A stretch of 12,599 nucleotides of DNA, taken from contig JBBRMF010000152.1 in NCBI GenBank assembly GCA_038230975.1, positions 1-12,599 of the forward strand. The letters run 5' to 3'. The position numbers were made by a program, and so were the translations under genes. This stretch comes from JANXVV01 sp038230975. GTDB taxonomy: Bacteria; Planctomycetota; Phycisphaerae; Tepidisphaerales; Tepidisphaeraceae. The notes under the pieces are model-generated. The model ran no database searches, had not been told where the DNA came from, and saw only the letters and a program-made list of their open reading frames with translations. Positions within the stretch are counted from its first letter, which is position 1, and every line of letters begins with the position of its first letter. Shown one piece after another: positions 5,910-12,599 of this stretch.

Positions 5910-7898
5910 ATGCCAAACCGCCAAAAGAATCGCAGAAGACAGTTGATATGGGCCATTTTGCTCTTCGTCGCATCAGCAACGATATTGCTTGTGGTGAACG
6001 ATGCGTTTGCTCGCGCGGGCGGCGGTGGGGGATATCGGGGTGGTGGCGGTGGATCGGGCGGTGGGGGTGGCGGTGGATTCCATTTCGGTGGCGGAGGCAG
6101 CGGCAGTGGAGGAGGCGGTGGGTGGGGTCTGTTCGATCTTGTTTTCCTTTTATTTCGTTACCCGGTGATCGGTGTACCGCTTCTGATCGTGATCGCAGTT
6201 TTGTTTTATTATGGACTGAATCAGGGAAATAGCAGCTATCAGTCCGGCGTGATCCGCCGTGGTCAGCAGGTCATGCAAGAGGATGATAAGGCGGCGGCGA
6301 TTGCAGGCATCCGCGAGCACGATCCGAATTTTGAGGAAGTCGCATTCTGTAAACGCGTCCATCTGGCGTTCGACAAGATTCAGTCGGCCTGGTGCATGCA
6401 GAATATAGGCAGTGTTCGTTCGTTTATTTCCGATGGTGTCCATGAACGATTCCTGCTTCAATTTGAAGAGCAGAAGTTGCAAGGCTATCGCGATCACATG
6501 GAAGATATTCGAGTGGATTGGATCGATATTGTGAGCGTATCTTCCGAGGGGTTATTCGATGAAATGTCAGTGCGGATTCGGGCGGCGGCGAAAGATTGGC
6601 GCGAATCATTGACGGAAGGAAAGCGCATTTCCGGATCGACCGGTGTGGAGCCATTTGTCGAGATCTGGACGTTTTTGCGACATCGCACGGCCAAGACTGA
6701 AATCGGCCGTGCCGGTTTGATGGAAGGCAACTGCCCGAACTGCGCGGCACCCATCGAAATGAATCAATCGGCGAACTGCACGCATTGCAAAGCGCTGCTC
6801 CGCAGCGGCGCGTACGATTGGGTACTGACTGAAATCACGCAGGAAAGTGAATGGACGGTTCCGAGTCGCGATGAATTGCCGGGTGTGGGTGAATTGAGAC
6901 AGCGCGATCCGGATTTCGATACGGTCTCGATTGAAGATCGTGCCTCGGTAATATTCTGGCGAAAGGCGAAATCGGATTGGACGGGGAAGATCGATCCGCT
7001 CAAGAAAATCGCGTCCCCGGAATTTGCTGAAAAATATTCCCTGCAGCTTAAAGCCGATTTGCAAACGGGGCGAGCGTTCGCGGGGGACTGCGCGGTGGGA
7101 TCGGTGAGTTCACTTGGCGTGATTTCAGAGGCAGATCGCGATCGGGCCCTGGTGGCGATTCGATGGTCCGGCAAGCAATTTGTGGTCGATGCGGCGGGGC
7201 GAGTCCGCAATACCGGTGAGGATCTCTGGGCCGAAACGCTTTTTGTTCTGGGGCGTAATTCCGCGGTTAAAACGGATCTTGGCAAGGCCATTTCATCCGC
7301 GCACTGCCCGAATTGCGGCGCGCCGGAAAACGGTGGAACGTCGAACGCCTGCGAGTTTTGCCGAACGGTCTTGAATGATGGCAGGCATGACTGGGTTTTG
7401 GAAAATGTGATGAATCAGGATGCGCCTGAAGCGCGCGAATGGAAGGGAAAACTTCGAGGGCCAAGTGGTGATTTGTCGACAGTGGCCGATCGATTCGGCG
7501 CGGTAGCTCCCGATCCGCGAATCTTGCTTGCATGGATGGTGAAGATGGCGACGGCAGACAGGAATGTCGACCCGCAAGAGCACGAACAACTGGCGCGTTT
7601 CGCGACGCGGTGGAACGTGCCATCCGAGCAGGTGGAAGCAATGATTGTCGCCGGATTGAGTGGGAATTTATCGATCCCCACACCGGAGGGAACCCCTGAG
7701 ATTCACCTGTGGCTATCGGCGATGGCCGCCGCGGCCTGGGCGGATGGGAAGGTGACGCGCGAGGAGATGGAACTGTTGCGATCGGTCGGAATGCGCGCGG
7801 GGCTCAGTGAATACGACATCAATCAACTATTGAAAAGTGCTCGTTCAAAAGTGTTGGCGGAGTCCAATGCCGCCCTTCGAGAGAAGCGGCGCGGGTGA
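5910..7898 (+). CDS. Membrane protein with two Tim44-like/zinc-ribbon modules and a TerB-like domain
   Basis: With start ATG 5910 the product is 662 aa. Residues 1-10 are basic, 11-30 form a signal-like hydrophobic segment ending in AFARA, 37-73 are almost all Gly/Ser, and 75-101 are a second membrane segment. Then comes a duplicated unit. Copy 1 has REHDPNF (135-141), a Tim44-like fold by pattern, C275-x2-C278-x11-C290-x2-C293 and DWVL at 303. Copy 2 has RQRDPDF (330-336), C466-x2-C469-x11-C481-x2-C484 and DWVL at 494. The C-terminus (about 534-655) is TerB-like, with two acidic half-repeats ADRNVDPQE (549-557) and ADGKVTREE (611-619). Bacterial Tim44-domain proteins with a signal peptide and Gly-rich linker are known, but their role is not. 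Likely topology: Gly-rich part outside, the rest cytoplasmic. ATG 5901 is an alternative start; the frame also runs open upstream to 5784, where it would overlap the propeller gene. It is first of three co-directional genes. Confidence 0.85.
   Translation: MPNRQKNRRRQLIWAILLFVASATILLVVNDAFARAGGGGGYRGGGGGSGGGGGGGFHFGGGGSGSGGGGGWGLFDLVFLLFRYPVIGVPLLIVIAVLFYYGLNQGNSSYQSGVIRRGQQVMQEDDKAAAIAGIREHDPNFEEVAFCKRVHLAFDKIQSAWCMQNIGSVRSFISDGVHERFLLQFEEQKLQGYRDHMEDIRVDWIDIVSVSSEGLFDEMSVRIRAAAKDWRESLTEGKRISGSTGVEPFVEIWTFLRHRTAKTEIGRAGLMEGNCPNCAAPIEMNQSANCTHCKALLRSGAYDWVLTEITQESEWTVPSRDELPGVGELRQRDPDFDTVSIEDRASVIFWRKAKSDWTGKIDPLKKIASPEFAEKYSLQLKADLQTGRAFAGDCAVGSVSSLGVISEADRDRALVAIRWSGKQFVVDAAGRVRNTGEDLWAETLFVLGRNSAVKTDLGKAISSAHCPNCGAPENGGTSNACEFCRTVLNDGRHDWVLENVMNQDAPEAREWKGKLRGPSGDLSTVADRFGAVAPDPRILLAWMVKMATADRNVDPQEHEQLARFATRWNVPSEQVEAMIVAGLSGNLSIPTPEGTPEIHLWLSAMAAAAWADGKVTREEMELLRSVGMRAGLSEYDINQLLKSARSKVLAESNAALREKRRG
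6018..6128 (+). repeat. Low-complexity GGN-rich tract encoding a polyglycine linker
   Basis: About 110 bases of GGC/GGT/GGA codons interspersed with AGC, TCG and a few aromatic codons encode the Gly/Ser segment between the two hydrophobic stretches of the Tim44-like protein. The frame stays open throughout. Such tracts change length easily by slippage, so the length may differ between strains. Confidence 0.75.
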
Positions 7899-7932
7899 GT
7901 TACGGATGGTTCTGCTACACTTGACCGAGCTC

Positions 7933-8781
7933 ATGGACAAACTGCATCAACGCTACAAAATGACGATCGCGTATCGGGGAACGGCGTATCACGGTTGGCA
8001 AGTTCAGGATGTACCGACGACCTGGAGAAAAGCCGCGCCACCGCACGGGCGCGGGTTGCCGACGATCCAGGAAACACTCAAGCGGGCGATGGAACACACG
8101 TTGCGACATCCGATCAACGTCGTCGGTTCATCGCGCACGGACGCCGGGGTACATGCCAAAGCCCAGGTGGCACATTTCGATACAGATAAGTCACAGATTC
8201 CGCTGACCGGGATGCGGCGGGCTATCAATCACCAACTTCCGGATGATATTCTGATTCGTTCGATTGAACCGGTATCGAGTGACTTCAACGCGATACTTTG
8301 GACGACGGCAAAACGCTATCAATATTTTATCTGGCATGAAGATGACAGGCCGTTGTTTTTTGCCGATTTGGCGTGGCATCGTTGGAGATCGCTGGATATT
8401 GACGCCATGAAGGTTGCGGCCCAAATGCTCGTCGGCACGCATGATTTTGCGAGTTTTGCGCGGCCGGGACATGGGCGCGTGAATACGGTGCGCACGGTTT
8501 CGGATTGTTCGATCAGTTATCGCCATCCCAAGCTCATCATCAGTGTCGCCGGGAAAGGGTTTCTGTGGAATATGGTTCGGATTATCGCAGGCACGCTGGT
8601 GGAAGTGGGGTTGGGAAAATTCACGCCGGGGCAGTTGACCGAGATGCTCGAGGCGAAAGATCGCCGGGCCGCGGGGTCGACCGCGCCGCCCCATGGGTTG
8701 TATTTGCAGTGGATCCAATATGGGAATATCGGAAAAGCTGCGGAAACGGTAGATTCTGAAGTGATCGAAGGCGATGAATAA
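7933..8781 (+). CDS. truA: tRNA pseudouridine synthase A
   Basis: TruA isomerises uridines 38-40 in the anticodon stem-loop of many tRNAs. The 282-residue product has the family's opening RYKMTIAYRGTAYHGWQ, the catalytic motif RTDAGVHA with Asp70, the HFDT segment after it, RYQYFIW near 120, HDFASFA, and the C-terminal FLWNMVRIIAGTLVEVG. A basic insert (VPTTWRKAAPPHGRGLPT) sits between GWQVQ and the TIQETLKRA helix, where many TruA proteins have only a few residues. The start is chosen from the family's N-terminus; in-frame ATGs at 7906 and 7837 are possible, the latter lying inside the upstream gene. The gap after the Tim44-like gene is 34 bases and the DUF255 gene follows 25 bases later, so the three probably share a transcript. 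Confidence 0.95.
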   Translation: MDKLHQRYKMTIAYRGTAYHGWQVQDVPTTWRKAAPPHGRGLPTIQETLKRAMEHTLRHPINVVGSSRTDAGVHAKAQVAHFDTDKSQIPLTGMRRAINHQLPDDILIRSIEPVSSDFNAILWTTAKRYQYFIWHEDDRPLFFADLAWHRWRSLDIDAMKVAAQMLVGTHDFASFARPGHGRVNTVRTVSDCSISYRHPKLIISVAGKGFLWNMVRIIAGTLVEVGLGKFTPGQLTEMLEAKDRRAAGSTAPPHGLYLQWIQYGNIGKAAETVDSEVIEGDE

Positions 8782-8806
8782 GAAACCACACAGAAAAGAA
8801 TTTATC

Positions 8807-11044
8807 ATGTCATTTACCAATCGGCTTGCGGATGAGACGTCACCTTATCTCTTGCAGCACGCGCACAACCCGGTGGATTGGTATCCCTGGGGACCGGAGG
8901 CGATTGAAAAGGCACGTCGCGAAAATAAACCGATCTTTTTATCCGTCGGTTACAGCACCTGCTATTGGTGTCATGTCATGGAACGGCAGTGCTTTGAGAA
9001 TGAAACGATCGCAGCCGAGATGAATTCGTTGTTCATCAATATCAAGGTCGATCGCGAAGAACGGCCGGATGTCGATCAGTTGTACATGACCGCGGTGCAG
9101 GTGCTTACGCGGCAGGGTGGTTGGCCGATGAGCGTATTTTTGACGCCGCAGCTTGAACCGTTCTACGGCGGCACTTATTTCCCACCGGTTGATAATTACG
9201 GAAGACCGGGATTCCCTCGGCTCCTGGCGATGCTGGCCGCGGCGTACAAGGATCGCCCGGGAGACATCAAACAGACGACCGAGCAATTGCGGGGAATCTT
9301 GCAGCAGATGGCTGAACCGGCGTCACCTTCGCGGGTGGTGAGGCTGGATGCCGATTCGATCGAGGCCATGATCGACCGATCCGTCAGCGATTTTGATCGG
9401 GTACACGGAGGTTTTGGCAGCGCTCCGAAATTTCCCCGGCAGACGTTGCTGCAATTGATTCTGGTTCAGCAAACCATCCGCCCGAGTGATGCGAGAATGA
9501 AGATGCTCACGCGCACGCTGGATGCGTTGGCAGAGGGTGGCATTCGCGATCAACTGGGCGGTGGGTTCCATCGCTATTCGACCGATGCCAAATGGCTCGT
9601 CCCGCATTTTGAAATCATGTTGTACGACAACGCGATGCTTGGATGGGTTTATGTCGAGGCGTTTCGGCAGACAGGTCTGGAGCGCTTTGCAAAAGTGGCC
9701 CGGGGGATTTTTGAATTTGTGCTGAGAGAAATGACCTCTGACGACGGCGCATTTTATACCGCGTTTGACGCTGAGGTCGACTCCATGGAGGGAAAGAATT
9801 ATCTCTGGACGCGTGCAGAGATCGAAGCGATTTTGAACGAGGACTTGAGCACAGGTACACGCGCTGGCAAGGAGCAAATTGATCTATTTGTGAATGTGTA
9901 TGGCGTCGACCTCGGGCCGAATTTTGCCGACCCACATCACGGCAACGGTACGCCGGAAACGAATATCCTGTATTTGCCAAAGCCTCTCGAAACAGTGGCC
10001 GTGGAAATGAAGCTGACCGTCGATGCGCTCGATGCGATGCTTGCGCCGCTGCGGCAGAAACTCTATCTGGCGAGAATGAAGCGGAAGCAGCCGTTGCTCG
10101 ACACGAAAATTCTGACGAGTTGGAACGCAATGATGATCCGGGCGATGGCATACGGTGGGAAAATCCTCAACGAGCCTCGATACACCAAAGCGGCCGAGGG
10201 AGCCGCAGACTTCTTGTCGAATCGGCATGGAGGCGCGAACGGGGAACTCTTTCGCACGAGCCGTGCCGGGAGCGCGGCTAAGTTCGAGGCGTTTTTGGAT
10301 GACTACGCATTTTTCGCTGAGGCACTTCTGAAACTCGGGCGAAAGGACGAAGCCGCGAAAATCGCGACGGCGATGGAAAAGCAGTTCGCCGGTGACCGAG
10401 GGGGATTCTATTTCACCCATGCCATCGCGAAGGATTTGATTATCCGGCAGATGGTCGGCACGGACAGCCCGCTCCCCAGCGGCAACGGTGTCGCTGCCAA
10501 AGTGATGCTTCTGCTCGGGCGGGAAGAGTCAGCCAGAAACACGATCGCGTTATTCGCCCAGGGGATGGAGAATCATGGCGAGGGAATGAGCGGGCTGGTG
10601 GAAGCAGCCTCGCTCTATGTGCAGAAGCACGGAGCCTTGGAAGTGGCGGCGGCAGAGTCGACGTCCGCAAGACCGGCGTCACCTAAGGAAGCGGCGGGGC
10701 GCGTCGTTCAAGTGACCGCCGTGTGGGAAAATCCGCTTCAGTTGGCGCTGACGTTGGTGATCCAGCGCGGGTTTCATATTCAGGCGCACGATGCAGATGA
10801 GGGTTTGATCGGGACGACACTTGGCGTTCCGGAAGGTGCCAAAGTGGAGTATCCAACGGCCAAAGCAGCGAGGTTGGAATTTGCCGACGGTCTGGTGAAG
10901 GTCTACGACGGGACAGTCAAAGTGATTGTCCGCTTTGCGACGCGGCCAACTTCGGTGTTGAACCTGGGCTTGACCTATCAGGCATGTAATGAGACGGCGT
11001 GCTTACCGGTGGTGACGAAATCGATAGAAGTCCCCGTGTCGTGA
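8807..11044 (+). CDS. DUF255 thioredoxin-fold protein (YyaL/SPATA20 type) with C-terminal DsbD-alpha-like domain
   Basis: From ATG 8807 the product is 745 aa. The N-terminus (NRLADETSPYLLQHAHNPVDW) and Cys52-Tyr-Trp-Cys55 followed by HVM mark the DUF255/DsbH-like thioredoxin domain; GGWPMSVFLTP and GGTYFPP follow. The middle, with GGFGSAPKFPR, GGGFHRYS, PHFEIMLYDNA and LTSWNAMMI, is the helical (alpha/alpha)6 barrel-like part of the family, whose reaction is not established. After a short A/S/P linker, residues about 630-745 resemble the N-terminal (alpha) domain of DsbD, including YQACNETACLP with Cys727 and Cys732. No signal peptide is seen, so the protein looks cytoplasmic although DsbD-alpha domains normally work in the periplasm. 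ATG 8774 is an alternative start overlapping the truA stop, which would suggest coupling; the family start favours 8807. It ends 17 bases from convergent rsgA. Confidence 0.92.
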   Translation: MSFTNRLADETSPYLLQHAHNPVDWYPWGPEAIEKARRENKPIFLSVGYSTCYWCHVMERQCFENETIAAEMNSLFINIKVDREERPDVDQLYMTAVQVLTRQGGWPMSVFLTPQLEPFYGGTYFPPVDNYGRPGFPRLLAMLAAAYKDRPGDIKQTTEQLRGILQQMAEPASPSRVVRLDADSIEAMIDRSVSDFDRVHGGFGSAPKFPRQTLLQLILVQQTIRPSDARMKMLTRTLDALAEGGIRDQLGGGFHRYSTDAKWLVPHFEIMLYDNAMLGWVYVEAFRQTGLERFAKVARGIFEFVLREMTSDDGAFYTAFDAEVDSMEGKNYLWTRAEIEAILNEDLSTGTRAGKEQIDLFVNVYGVDLGPNFADPHHGNGTPETNILYLPKPLETVAVEMKLTVDALDAMLAPLRQKLYLARMKRKQPLLDTKILTSWNAMMIRAMAYGGKILNEPRYTKAAEGAADFLSNRHGGANGELFRTSRAGSAAKFEAFLDDYAFFAEALLKLGRKDEAAKIATAMEKQFAGDRGGFYFTHAIAKDLIIRQMVGTDSPLPSGNGVAAKVMLLLGREESARNTIALFAQGMENHGEGMSGLVEAASLYVQKHGALEVAAAESTSARPASPKEAAGRVVQVTAVWENPLQLALTLVIQRGFHIQAHDADEGLIGTTLGVPEGAKVEYPTAKAARLEFADGLVKVYDGTVKVIVRFATRPTSVLNLGLTYQACNETACLPVVTKSIEVPVS

Positions 11045-11061
11045 GGAGACTCAGGGCTTCT

Positions 11062-12135
11062 TTAGAAATCGGACTCGCGCAGGGAATCGAGGATGCGCTG
11101 GTGGCTCTCCTTTCGCCATTCCGGGGCCGTGCCGGCGGCCATATCGGGGAAGAAATCTTTGAGATTTTCGCGACGAATCCCCCACAAACCAAACAATTTC
11201 ACACCGGGGGTGTCGATCACCGCGCCCCCAAAATCAAGCACATAGCGGCGGGCGGAAGTGGTGGTGTGACGGCCTTTGCCGGTGTAGCCGCTGATCGCGC
11301 CAACGCGGATATCGATCTGGGGTTGCAACGCCATGACCAGGCTGCTTTTTCCCACGCCACTGTGCCCGGCGAGGACCGTGCTGCGATCCCGCAGAAGATT
11401 GCGCATGTCATCCAGCCCGGCTCTGGTTTGAATGCTCGCGTGAAAGGATGAAATCCCCATCGACTGATAATGTGCCAATGCTTCTAACGCGAAGGGTATT
11501 TCTTTCTGCGCGGTCTTGTCATTCTCGACGAGATCGATCTTATTGAGGCAGACGGTTGGTTTTAGTCCGCCTCCCTCGGCGGCGATAATCATTCGGTCAA
11601 TCAACCCCCATTTAACGGTGGGTTGCGCGAGGCTCACCACGATTAACATCTGCTGCGCATTGGCGACAATCGGATGCTGGATCTGTCCCTTAAAACTGTC
11701 GGCCCGCGTCAGGACGGTGTCGCGCGGCAGCACTTTTTCGAGCACGGCTTCCGTCTTGCCTGTGTCGTGCATGATTCCGGTCACACGAAATCGAACCCGG
11801 TCACCAACAACCAGCGCGGTCTCCGATACTTTGTTCATCGTTTTGCGAACGACGCATAGATAGGTGATCCCATCGTGCAATACGTCGCAAAAAAGGGAGT
11901 GGACCTGCGTGACTTCCCCGAGCGGCAACGCATCCAGATCGCCGGTGAAAGCCACGTCGGCGGCGCGCATCGCCGAGGTTTTCATGATCTTGTTTTGCTG
12001 TGCGGCGGCATTGCGACTAGTGAAATACTGATGCTGGGCCACGCGATCGCTATCCAGATCTTCATCGAGCGCGCCGGTGAAGTAGCGGGAGGTCAGATCC
12101 TTTTCCCGCGGAGTTTTTTTGGGTTTACCGGCCAT
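11062..12135 (-). CDS. rsgA: Ribosome small-subunit-dependent GTPase A
   Basis: RsgA is a circularly permuted GTPase that checks late maturation of the 30S subunit. From ATG 12135 the product is 357 aa. A charged N-terminal extension (REKDLTSRYF near 10, with QQNKIMKTS further on) precedes the OB-fold region, which contains VGDRVRFR. The permuted G motifs follow: NKID (G4) at 198-201, the P-loop GHSGVGKSS (G1) at 257-265, a TTT threonine cluster (G2) near 291, and DTPG (G3) at 308-311. The usual C-terminal zinc-binding region, with three Cys and one His, is absent: after FFPD (about 328-331) only 26 residues remain and none is Cys. The final ESHQRILDSLRE still resembles the end of normal RsgA, so the loss looks internal. 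The frame also runs open upstream to a TTG at 12168; ATG 12135 fits better. It is divergent from the ABC gene. Confidence 0.93.
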   Translation of the reverse strand: MAGKPKKTPREKDLTSRYFTGALDEDLDSDRVAQHQYFTSRNAAAQQNKIMKTSAMRAADVAFTGDLDALPLGEVTQVHSLFCDVLHDGITYLCVVRKTMNKVSETALVVGDRVRFRVTGIMHDTGKTEAVLEKVLPRDTVLTRADSFKGQIQHPIVANAQQMLIVVSLAQPTVKWGLIDRMIIAAEGGGLKPTVCLNKIDLVENDKTAQKEIPFALEALAHYQSMGISSFHASIQTRAGLDDMRNLLRDRSTVLAGHSGVGKSSLVMALQPQIDIRVGAISGYTGKGRHTTTSARRYVLDFGGAVIDTPGVKLFGLWGIRRENLKDFFPDMAAGTAPEWRKESHQRILDSLRESDF

Positions 12136-12209
12136 CTCAGTACATGGTCGGTTGCGGAGGGCAGACAAGCAAGGCGCAGTTTGATTTGTCCCCTCCCTTC
12201 ACTGGGCGT

Positions 12210-12244
12210 GTCGATTTATTTAGCCGGTTCGCTTGTGAACCATG
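12210..12244 (+). repeat. REP-like palindromic unit, copy 1
   Basis: The unit begins with GTCGATTTATTTAGCC and continues with the hairpin GGTTC-GCTTGT-GAACC. It matches the reverse complement of copy 2 at 28 of 35 positions, including an uninterrupted run over the first 18 bases. All the differences lie in or just beside the hairpin stem. Confidence 0.8.
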
Positions 12245-12254
12245 TTGAGCGGCT

Positions 12255-12271
12255 GTCCGAGGTCATCGGAC
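12255..12271. repeat. Small central hairpin between the REP-like copies
   Basis: GTCCGA (12255-12260) and TCGGAC (12266-12271) form a perfect 6-bp stem around a GGTCA loop, placed between the two larger palindromic units. It is off-centre relative to the overall inverted repeat. Confidence 0.55.
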
Positions 12272-12305
12272 ACGGGCCGCAAGCGGCCCGGCTAAATAAA
12301 TCGAC
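12271..12305 (-). repeat. REP-like palindromic unit, copy 2 (inverted)
   Basis: Read on the - strand this starts GTCGATTTATTTAGCC, as in copy 1, and continues with the GC-rich hairpin GGGCCGC-TT-GCGGCCC. The stem differs from that of copy 1 by paired changes that keep base-pairing, which suggests selection or gene-conversion constraints on the folded form. GCCGCTTGCGGC-type palindromes are, from memory, common intergenic repeats in planctomycete genomes. Confidence 0.8.
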
Positions 12306-12364
12306 GGCCTCTACTCCGGGGGAGGGGATCAGACTGTCTCTTAGGCTTTCGCGTTTTGTCGCCC

Positions 12365-12370
12365 TACAAT
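12365..12370 (+). promoter_or_regulatory. Possible -10 box (TACAAT) of the ABC gene
   Basis: TACAAT matches the sigma-70 -10 consensus at five of six positions and lies 28 bases before the presumed ATG. The best -35 candidate at the right distance, TTAGGC at 12341-12346, is poor. The site lies just outside the inverted repeat. Confidence 0.3.
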
Positions 12371-12398
12371 GCTCGGACTGAGAAAGGCCGAGAATTGA

Positions 12399-12599
12399 AT
12401 GATCACAACCGCTCCGCAGAATCAACCCATGGAATCTCAAGATGCCCACGCGCAGGCGTTGACGATGGTGTCGACGCGAAGTCTCGTCAAGACCTATGGC
12501 AGCGGTCCGAGTCGATTTACATCGCTGCGAGACCTATCGATCAGCATTCCACGTGGCAGGTTCGTGGCTTTGCTTGGCCGCAGTGGTTCGGGAAAAAGC
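12399..12599 (+). CDS. ABC transporter ATP-binding protein (partial, N-terminus)
   Basis: The 67 codons present run from ATG 12399 to the window edge. After a polar leader of about 25 residues come SLVKTYGSG, a typical A-loop region with the aromatic Tyr that stacks on adenine, then SLRDLSISIPRGRFVALLGRSGSGKS, the first strands and the Walker A motif GRSGSGKS (60-67). The 'SL' and 'FVALLGRSGSGKS' pattern is like the LolD/MacB-type exporters, but the diagnostic parts (Q-loop, LSGGQ, Walker B) lie beyond the edge. ATG 12429 is an alternative start; GAGA at 12390-12393 is a weak ribosome-binding site for 12399. Substrate and direction cannot be told. Confidence 0.88.
   Translation, partial: MITTAPQNQPMESQDAHAQALTMVSTRSLVKTYGSGPSRFTSLRDLSISIPRGRFVALLGRSGSGKS

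Larger units (their letters stand above)
12189..12328. repeat. Composite inverted repeat flanking two REP-like palindromes
   Basis: The left edge TCCCCTCCC (12189-12197) is the exact reverse complement of GGGAGGGGA (12320-12328). Between these edges lie two inverted 35-base copies of a REP-like unit, separated by a 26-base centre. The outer spacers are 12 and 14 bases, so the whole block is nearly symmetric about 12258. It fills most of the 263-base gap between divergent rsgA and the ABC gene. No coding frame with recognisable content is found here. Confidence 0.8.

Noticed and set aside
8774..8806. ATG 8774 as start of the DUF255 protein
   Set aside because: The overlap with the truA stop is attractive for coupling, but the 11 extra residues are outside the family's usual N-terminus, and the AAGG before it is too close. 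It is kept as an alternative only.
12181..12381. Open frames across the rsgA/ABC intergenic region
   Set aside because: They run through the inverted repeats and encode low-information peptides that mirror each other. No ribosome-binding site or family motif supports them.

Overview
The window reads as bacterial chromosome, moderately GC-rich by eye, with ten genes packed closely on both strands and no phage, plasmid, IS or CRISPR signature. The gene style suggests a planctomycete-type bacterium: a secreted PQQ-like beta-propeller protein, a RsgA with a long charged N-terminal extension, a DUF255 protein with an added DsbD-like domain, frequent strand switching and several starts with weak Shine-Dalgarno sequences. 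This assignment is an inference from family knowledge; no rRNA or other taxonomic marker is present.

Layout. Positions 1-84 hold the last 27 codons of an unidentified + strand gene. About 200 bases rich in short inverted repeats follow, leading into a heavy-metal P-type ATPase (to 2479) with the SPC and HEGST signatures of the P1B-4 subgroup. It converges, with only 5 bases between, on a DusB-type tRNA-dihydrouridine synthase on the - strand (2485-3573). A 73-base divergent promoter region separates dus from a short-chain dehydrogenase (3647-4396). That gene converges on a secreted PQQ-like beta-propeller protein (4427-5857, -).

Three + strand genes then form a likely transcription unit, 5910-11044: a membrane protein with a Gly-rich linker, two tandem (Tim44-like plus zinc ribbon) modules and a C-terminal TerB-like domain; the tRNA pseudouridine synthase TruA; and a DUF255/thioredoxin-fold protein carrying an extra C-terminal DsbD-alpha-like domain. 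RsgA, the ribosome-assembly GTPase, lies on the - strand (11062-12135) and lacks the usual C-terminal zinc-binding cysteines. The last 67 codons shown begin an ABC transporter ATPase that is cut off just after the Walker A motif.

Two tRNA-modification enzymes (Dus, TruA) and a ribosome-biogenesis GTPase give the region a translation-maintenance flavour, and the rest looks like a collection of independent housekeeping genes. The most unusual items are the duplicated Tim44/zinc-ribbon/TerB protein, the DUF255-DsbD fusion, the zinc-finger-less RsgA, the P1B-4 ATPase with a cysteine-less metal-binding-like domain, and an inverted pair of REP-like palindromes between rsgA and the ABC gene whose stems differ by compensatory changes. 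I found no clear multi-gene undescribed system; these points are the candidates.
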